In this document: positions 59,794 through 64,000 of the stretch, one piece after another
How positions within the stretch are numbered: the stretch's first letter is position 1
How the letters are laid out: each line of letters opens with the position of its first letter
NCBI GenBank assembly: GCA_014647935.1
Contig: BMQD01000003.1
Location: 62,001 to 126,000 of the forward strand
DNA: 64,000 nt
Origin: Planomonospora parontospora
GTDB lineage: Bacteria; Actinomycetota; Actinomycetes; Streptosporangiales; Streptosporangiaceae
Direction: 5' to 3'
Program-made: the position numbers and the translations under genes
Notes under the pieces: model-generated
Told to the model about the DNA's origin: nothing
What the model saw: only the letters and a program-made list of their open reading frames with translations
The model's database searches: none

Positions 59794-61432
59794 CGGGGGT
59801 GGGCGGGGTGCCCGAGCCGTTCCAGGAGCCGATGAAGCCGAAGGTGGTGGAGCCTCCGGCGCCGATGGTGCCGTTCCAGGCGGCGTTGGTGAAGGTGTGG
59901 GCGCCGCCGCTGCCGGAGCGGACGGAGCTCCAGTTCTGGCTGATGGTGACGGTGCTGGGGAAGGTCAGGGTGGTGCGCCAGGAGGTGACGGGTTCGGCGC
60001 AGGTGATCGTCACCTCGCCCTGGAAGCCGCCCGGCCAGGAGTTGGCGGTGCGGTAGGCGGCGGTGCAGCCGGTGCCGGTGCCGGGTCCTTCGAGGGTGGT
60101 GAAGGTGGTGGTCTCGGAGGCGGCGGAGGTGTTGCCGGCGGCGTCGCGGGCGACGACGTGCACGGTGTAGGCGGTCTCGGGGGTCAGGCCGGTGAGGGTG
60201 GCGGAGTTTGTGGTGGTGGAGGTGAGCCTGGTGGTGCCGCGGTAGACGTCGTAGCCGGTGACGCGGACGTTGTCGGTGGAGGCGGTCCAGGTCAGGGTGG
60301 CGCCGGAGGAGGTGATCGCCGAGGCGGCCGGAGTGCCGGGCCTGGACGGGTCCTCGGTGTCGTCCGGGTCTCCGGGGTCTCCGGCGGCCAGGGCGTCGTG
60401 CACCGCGGTGTAGGACGCCTTCTTGGCGTAGTTCTCGTCGTAGATCAGGGCCGCGCCCTCACCGGAGAAGGTGTCCGGGACCCAGGAGTGCTTGTCGGTG
60501 AAGCCCCAGATCGTCACGCCGGAGCAGCGGCTCACCGCCAGGCAGGCCTTGACCACGTTGGAGTAGTAGGTGGCCTGCGTGGCGTCCTTGGACGAGCTCC
60601 GGGGCATCTGCATCCGGACGTCGATCTCGGTGACCCGGACCTCCACCCCCAGGTCGGCGAAGCGCTGCATGTTCTCCTGGATGTTCGGGAAGCCGTACTG
60701 GATCGCCAGGTGGGACTGGAAGCCGACGCAGTCGACCGGCACGTTCTGCGCGCGCAGGGTCCGGACCAGGTTGTACATGGCGGTGCTCTTGGCGTTGACG
60801 CCCTCGACGTTGTAGTCGTTGATGCAGAGCTTGGCGTCGGGGTCGGCCGCCTTGGCGTACCTGAAGGCGTCGGCGATGTAGCTCTCGCCGAGCCGCTGGT
60901 ACCAGAACGAGTTGCGCAGGCTGCCGTTCTCCTCGAAGACCTCGTTCACCACGTCCCACGACTTCAGGGCGGGGTTGCTCGCGTAGCGGCCGGCGACCCT
61001 GCTGATGTGGTTCTGCATGGCCGAGCGCATCTCGGTGGCGCTGAGGCTCTGCACCCAGTTCGGCGTCTGGTTGTGCCAGACCAGCGTGTGCCCGTGCACC
61101 TGCTGGCCGTTCTGCTCGGCGAAGGCCATGATCTGGTCCGCGCCGCTGAAGTTGAACTGGTTCGGGCTGGACTCGGTGGCGTCCCACTTCATCGCGTTCT
61201 CGGCCGTGATCTGGTTGAACTCCGTGGCGGCGATGTTGCGGTAGGCCGTCTCATTGGCCAGCGGCGAGGTGGCGAGCGCGGTGCCGATGAACTTGCCCTG
61301 CGCCTCGGCGTGGACGCGCAGCGGCGACGACGCCTGCGCCGGGGAGGCGGGCAGGGCGACGACCGCGGCGGCCGGGAGTACGGCGAGCGCCCCGGTCAGG
61401 ACCGCTCGGCGGAGTCTGGACAGTGCAGGCAT
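59783..61432 (-). CDS. GH10 endo-beta-1,4-xylanase with FN3 and CBM2
   Basis: 549 residues. Signal peptide (1-34). GH10 catalytic domain ~37-350: 'NAMKWDATES', 'HTLVWHNQTPNW', acid/base Glu164 in 'WDVVNEVFEENG', nucleophile Glu269 in 'VRVTEIDVRM', and 'IWGFTDKHSWVP'. A linker and FN3 domain (~364-447) are followed by a cellulose-binding CBM2 (~456-549). Secreted; cuts xylan internally. A CCGAAACTTTCGG palindrome lies 41 bases upstream of the ATG. Confidence 0.96.
   Translation of the reverse strand: MPALSRLRRAVLTGALAVLPAAAVVALPASPAQASSPLRVHAEAQGKFIGTALATSPLANETAYRNIAATEFNQITAENAMKWDATESSPNQFNFSGADQIMAFAEQNGQQVHGHTLVWHNQTPNWVQSLSATEMRSAMQNHISRVAGRYASNPALKSWDVVNEVFEENGSLRNSFWYQRLGESYIADAFRYAKAADPDAKLCINDYNVEGVNAKSTAMYNLVRTLRAQNVPVDCVGFQSHLAIQYGFPNIQENMQRFADLGVEVRVTEIDVRMQMPRSSSKDATQATYYSNVVKACLAVSRCSGVTIWGFTDKHSWVPDTFSGEGAALIYDENYAKKASYTAVHDALAAGDPGDPDDTEDPSRPGTPAASAITSSGATLTWTASTDNVRVTGYDVYRGTTRLTSTTTNSATLTGLTPETAYTVHVVARDAAGNTSAASETTTFTTLEGPGTGTGCTAAYRTANSWPGGFQGEVTITCAEPVTSWRTTLTFPSTVTISQNWSSVRSGSGGAHTFTNAAWNGTIGAGGSTTFGFIGSWNGSGTPPTPVIS
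60096..60363 (-). repeat. FN3-linker repeat, xylanase copy
   Basis: About 268 bases encoding linker plus FN3, almost identical to 61851-62119 in the mannanase gene. The identity ends abruptly at the catalytic-domain side. Confidence 0.8.
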
Positions 61433-61473
61433 GGTGTTCCTTTCCCGGTGGTGCAGAAACTTGCTGATTGGAC

Positions 61474-61486
61474 CCGAAACTTTCGG
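61474..61486. promoter_or_regulatory. Xylanase operator palindrome
   Basis: CCGAAACTTTCGG is a perfect palindrome around a central C/G base pair. It resembles the GAAASTTTC element found before Streptomyces xylanase genes and bound by LacI-type repressors of xylan use. A half-like copy GAAACTT occurs at 61456-61462. Confidence 0.6.
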
Positions 61487-61501
61487 AGGCAGGTCTAGGG
61501 G

Positions 61502-61532
61502 AGGGGGTACGGCCGGGCGGGCCGTACCCCCT
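61502..61532 (-). terminator. Terminator after the mannanase gene
   Basis: AGGGGGTACGGCC (61502-61514) pairs with GGCCGTACCCCCT (61520-61532), eight bases after the minus-strand gene ends. Confidence 0.75.
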
Positions 61533-61540
61533 GGGAGGGG

Positions 61541-63115
61541 TCAGGAGAAGGCGGGGGCGGGCGGGGCGCCCGAGCCGTTCCAGGTGCCGATGAATCCGAA
61601 GGTGGCCGAGCCGCCGGCCGGGACGGAGCCGTTCCAGGCGGCGTTGGTGAAGGTGAACCCGCCGCCGGCAGCCGACATGGTCGAGCTCCAGTTCTGGGTG
61701 ATGTTCACGCCGCCCGGGTAGGTCAGCGTGACCTTCCACGAGGTGACGGCGCTGATGCAGTTGATGGTGACCTCGCCCTGGAAACCGCCCTGCCAGGCGT
61801 TGACGACCTTGTAACCGGGTGTGCAGGCGCTGCCGCCGGGTCCGGTCAGAGTGGTGAAGGTGGTGGCGGCCGAGGCGGCGGAGGTGTTGCCGGCGGCGTC
61901 GCGGGCGACGACGTGCACGGTGTAGGCGGTGTTGGAGTTCAGGCCGGTGAGGGTGGCGGAGTTGGTGGTGGTGGAGGCGAGCCTGGTGGTGCCGCGGTAG
62001 ACGTCGTAGCCGGTCACGCCCACGTTGTCGGTGGAGGCGGTCCAGGTCAGGGTGGCGCCGGAGGAGGTGATCGCCGAGGCGGCCGGAGTGCCGGGCCTGG
62101 ACGGGTCCTCGGTGTCGTCGCCGGAGCCGCCGCCGTAGATCTTCGCCTCGACGGCGGTCTGCGCGATGCCGTCGGGGCCGTTGAACAGCCGCCGGCCCCA
62201 GCTGGTCAGCTTGTTCACGTCGAAGCCGGTGACCTGGTCGAGATACTCGACGCCGCCGCCGTTGCCGCTCCAGGACCAGCCGAAGTAACCCAGGCCGCGC
62301 GACTGCGCCTGGGCCATGATCGTGTCCTCGTCGGGGTTTCCGTCGGAGTGGTCGTGCCCGAACTCGCCGACCACCAGCGGCAGGCCCGCGGTCCTGAAGG
62401 CGTCCATGTAGGCGATGACCTCGGCGGAGGTGTCGAACACGCCGTACATGTGGATGGAGAAGATCGTGTTCTTGTCGGGGTCGGCGGCGGCCACGGTCTT
62501 GGCGTTGTCGCGCATGGTGAAGGACCAGTCCTGGCCCCAGTTGGGGGCGTCGACCATGAGCGCGTGGTCGAACCCGGCGGTGCGCATGCGCTTGATCGCG
62601 TTGGAGGTGGCCTCGGTCCAGCCCGGGGTGACGGCGTTGTTGCCGATCGGCTCGTTGCCGATGTTGATGATGACGTAGTCCTCCTGGCCGTCCAGCGCGC
62701 TCTTCACACCGACCCAGTAGTCCACGGCCTGGTCGAGGGTGTAGGCGCCGCCCTGCTCGCCGTACCCGGTGGTGTCGTGGTTCTCCAGCACGCAGATGAG
62801 CTTGTTCTGCTTGCACAGCGAGACGACGTTCGCCACGTCGGCGGTGTCGTTGGGCGTCCAGCGGCCGCCGCTCAGCACCACGCGCACGGCGTTGGCGCCC
62901 AGCGACTTGATGCCGGCGAAGGAGGCCGTCTGACTCGTGTACCAGGTGTGCGCGTGGGAGGTGCCGCGCAGGACGAGTTCGCTCCCGTCGGCTTCGACGA
63001 TCTTCGTTCCGCTCACGTGGATGCCGGTGGCGGCGTGGGCGGGCGCGACCGCGACGATCGACGGGACGACGAGTGAGATGAGGAATGCGGCGAGGACCGC
63101 CAGTCGTGCTCTCAT
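61541..63115 (-). CDS. GH5 endo-beta-mannanase/cellulase with FN3 and CBM2
   Basis: 524 residues with a signal peptide (1-29). The GH5 domain ~30-330 shows 'LRGTSHAHTWY', 'ANAVRVVLSGG', 'ENHDTTGYGE', acid/base Glu155 in 'NIGNEPIG', and nucleophile Glu251 in 'VVGEFGHDHSD', the pattern of subfamily GH5_8 mannanases. FN3 (~340-430) and CBM2 (~432-524) follow. Secreted; acts on mannan in plant cell walls. ATG 63115. Confidence 0.93.
   Translation of the reverse strand: MRARLAVLAAFLISLVVPSIVAVAPAHAATGIHVSGTKIVEADGSELVLRGTSHAHTWYTSQTASFAGIKSLGANAVRVVLSGGRWTPNDTADVANVVSLCKQNKLICVLENHDTTGYGEQGGAYTLDQAVDYWVGVKSALDGQEDYVIINIGNEPIGNNAVTPGWTEATSNAIKRMRTAGFDHALMVDAPNWGQDWSFTMRDNAKTVAAADPDKNTIFSIHMYGVFDTSAEVIAYMDAFRTAGLPLVVGEFGHDHSDGNPDEDTIMAQAQSRGLGYFGWSWSGNGGGVEYLDQVTGFDVNKLTSWGRRLFNGPDGIAQTAVEAKIYGGGSGDDTEDPSRPGTPAASAITSSGATLTWTASTDNVGVTGYDVYRGTTRLASTTTNSATLTGLNSNTAYTVHVVARDAAGNTSAASAATTFTTLTGPGGSACTPGYKVVNAWQGGFQGEVTINCISAVTSWKVTLTYPGGVNITQNWSSTMSAAGGGFTFTNAAWNGSVPAGGSATFGFIGTWNGSGAPPAPAFS
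61851..62119 (-). repeat. FN3-linker repeat, mannanase copy
   Basis: Nearly identical to 60096-60363 (see xylanase copy). The third enzyme's FN3 at 63550-63790 is clearly more diverged. Confidence 0.8.
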
Positions 63116-63142
63116 TACCTGCCTCTGGTGGGGATGGGGGGA

Positions 63143-63224
63143 CCCGGCCGGGCGGAGGGGTCCACTACGCCCGGCCGGGGGCTCTGAGGCCCGCGGAGCC
63201 GGCGGGACGGCCGGCTCCGCGGGC
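63143..63224 (-). terminator. Tandem hairpins after the truncated glycoside hydrolase
   Basis: GCCCGCGGAGCCGGC/GCCGGCTCCGCGGGC (63189-63203, 63210-63224) follows the stop at 63228 directly. A second stem CCCGGCCGGGCG/CGCCCGGCCGGG lies at 63143-63154 and 63168-63179. Probably the terminator of the gene beginning beyond the window. Confidence 0.7.
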
Positions 63225-63227
63225 TCG

Positions 63228-64000
63228 TCAGCTCGCGGTGCAGGACACCGGCGACGGGACGCCGTTCGCGCCGCCCCGGCTCGCGGTGAAGCCGAACGAG
63301 GCGGACGCGTTCGGGGCGAGCGCGCCGTTCCAGGCGACGTTCCTCACCGTCACGTCCGCGCCCGTCTGGGTGTGCGCGCCGTTCCAGAGCTGGCTGATGA
63401 CCTGGCCGTCCGGGAACCGCCAGGTCACGGTCCAGCCCTTGATGGCGGCCGTGCCCGCGTTGGTGACGGTGACCTCGCCCTGGAAGGCGCCCTGCCAGCT
63501 GTTGCCGACCTTGTAGACGGCGGTGCAGCCGCCCGCCGGGGCCTCCGTGGTGGTGAACGAGGTGCTCTCGGACGCCTCGGAGGCGTTGCCCGCCGCGTCC
63601 CGGGCCACCACGTGCACGCTGTACTCCGTGGCCGGGGTCAGGCCGGTCAGGTCGTAGGAGGTGCCGGAGGCGGTCCCCACCTTGGCGGTGCCGCGGTAGA
63701 CGTCGTAGCCGGTGACGCCCACCTCGTCCGTGGCGGCGGTCCAGGTCAGCCTCGCCGTGCTCCCGGTGACCGCGGAGACGGCCGGCTTGCCGGGCCTGCT
63801 CGGCGGGGTGTCGTCGTCCACCGGCGGCGGCTCGTCGCCGGGCGGGTTCCCCCAGATCCGCTCGGTGCCGGAGTAGACGGTGATGTTGTCCACCCGGACC
63901 GGGGTCGCGCCGGGAGTGGTGACGACGCCCTTGTACGACCAGTCGTTCGACGGGTCCCAGGTGCCGGAGGAGGCGAGGCGGAACTGCACCTCGCGCCGGT
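63228..64000 (-). CDS. Secreted glycoside hydrolase, C-terminal part (CBM3-FN3-CBM2)
   Basis: The frame is open to the window edge, so the N-terminus and catalytic domain are missing. The visible 257 residues start in the end of a CBM3 ('EVQFRLASSGTWDPSNDWSY', 'VDNITVYSGTERIWGNPP'), continue with a linker and FN3 ('PGKPAVSAVTGSTARLTWTA'), and end in CBM2 ('VTWRFPDGQVISQLWNG', 'ASFGFTASRGG'). CBM3-FN3-CBM2 is typical of GH9 or GH48 cellulases; the catalytic family cannot be told here. Confidence 0.85.
   Translation of the reverse strand, partial: RREVQFRLASSGTWDPSNDWSYKGVVTTPGATPVRVDNITVYSGTERIWGNPPGDEPPPVDDDTPPSRPGKPAVSAVTGSTARLTWTAATDEVGVTGYDVYRGTAKVGTASGTSYDLTGLTPATEYSVHVVARDAAGNASEASESTSFTTTEAPAGGCTAVYKVGNSWQGAFQGEVTVTNAGTAAIKGWTVTWRFPDGQVISQLWNGAHTQTGADVTVRNVAWNGALAPNASASFGFTASRGGANGVPSPVSCTAS

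Overview
The window is very GC-rich, uses GTG starts freely and carries many leaderless promoters. It encodes mycothiol synthase, an orphan GlnR regulator, MurT/GatD, an LmeA-like protein, a nitrobindin-like FABP protein and BTAD/NB-ARC and LacI regulators. This points to an actinomycete, most like the Streptosporangiales (Streptosporangium/Nonomuraea type); the genus is inferred, not proven. It reads as chromosome, with a conserved core interrupted by small acquired segments.

Layout. 0-4.6 kb: the 3' end of a membrane PH-domain gene, then a copper module (membrane-anchored HxHP protein plus CopA) behind a CsoR-type palindrome. 4.6-8.4 kb: a VapBC module set against a partial duplicate of the neighbouring Pr6Pr gene end, then an accessory operon of a four-TM protein, a thymidylate-synthase-like enzyme and a HAD phosphatase. 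8.5-16.6 kb: a Ca2+/H+ antiporter, VOC proteins, a LacI regulator, an alpha/beta hydrolase, a PhyH dioxygenase and a DrrAB-type ABC exporter. 16.6-19.7 kb: a large BTAD/NB-ARC/TPR regulator. 20.4-23.9 kb: a mosaic island ending in tRNA-Gly(CCC), with two extra copies of the tRNA 3' half and three toxin-antitoxin-like modules, one broken by a frameshift.

24-37 kb returns to conserved actinobacterial core: dcd, an MFS transporter, DUF47-Pit phosphate uptake, mshD, a secreted 5'-nucleotidase, glnR, MoaD-like, LmeA-like, an ECF sigma/anti-sigma pair, then thioredoxin, a Cys-containing leader peptide, DUF4395, sulfurtransferase and DUF1416. The order mshD-glnR-lmeA-thioredoxin-cysA-sseC resembles the Rv0819-Rv0814c neighbourhood of Mycobacterium tuberculosis. 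37.3-46.5 kb is the most unusual block: a multi-TM protein, three overlapping membrane-anchored genes, a VirD4-like protein lacking a Walker A motif, and a HerA/DUF87-type ATPase. 46.6-54 kb: murT-gatD, DsrE, FABP, DUF2470, an orphan structured transcript with a 13-codon ORF, fur, ygfZ, dtd and an asparaginase. 54.2-54.9 kb: a Phd-VapC pair. 55-59.8 kb: DUF2207, a metallopeptidase, a small membrane protein and an SGNH lipoprotein. 59.8-64 kb: three secreted plant-polysaccharide hydrolases (GH10 xylanase, GH5 mannanase/cellulase and a truncated CBM3-bearing enzyme), each with FN3 and CBM2 modules.

The best candidates for undescribed biology are the HerA/VirD4-like membrane locus (37.3-46.5 kb), the thymidylate-synthase-like/TM/HAD operon (6.3-8.3 kb), the tRNA-Gly accretion island (20.4-23.9 kb) and the orphan structured transcript (50.07-50.30 kb). 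Functions for these are inferred from sequence only.
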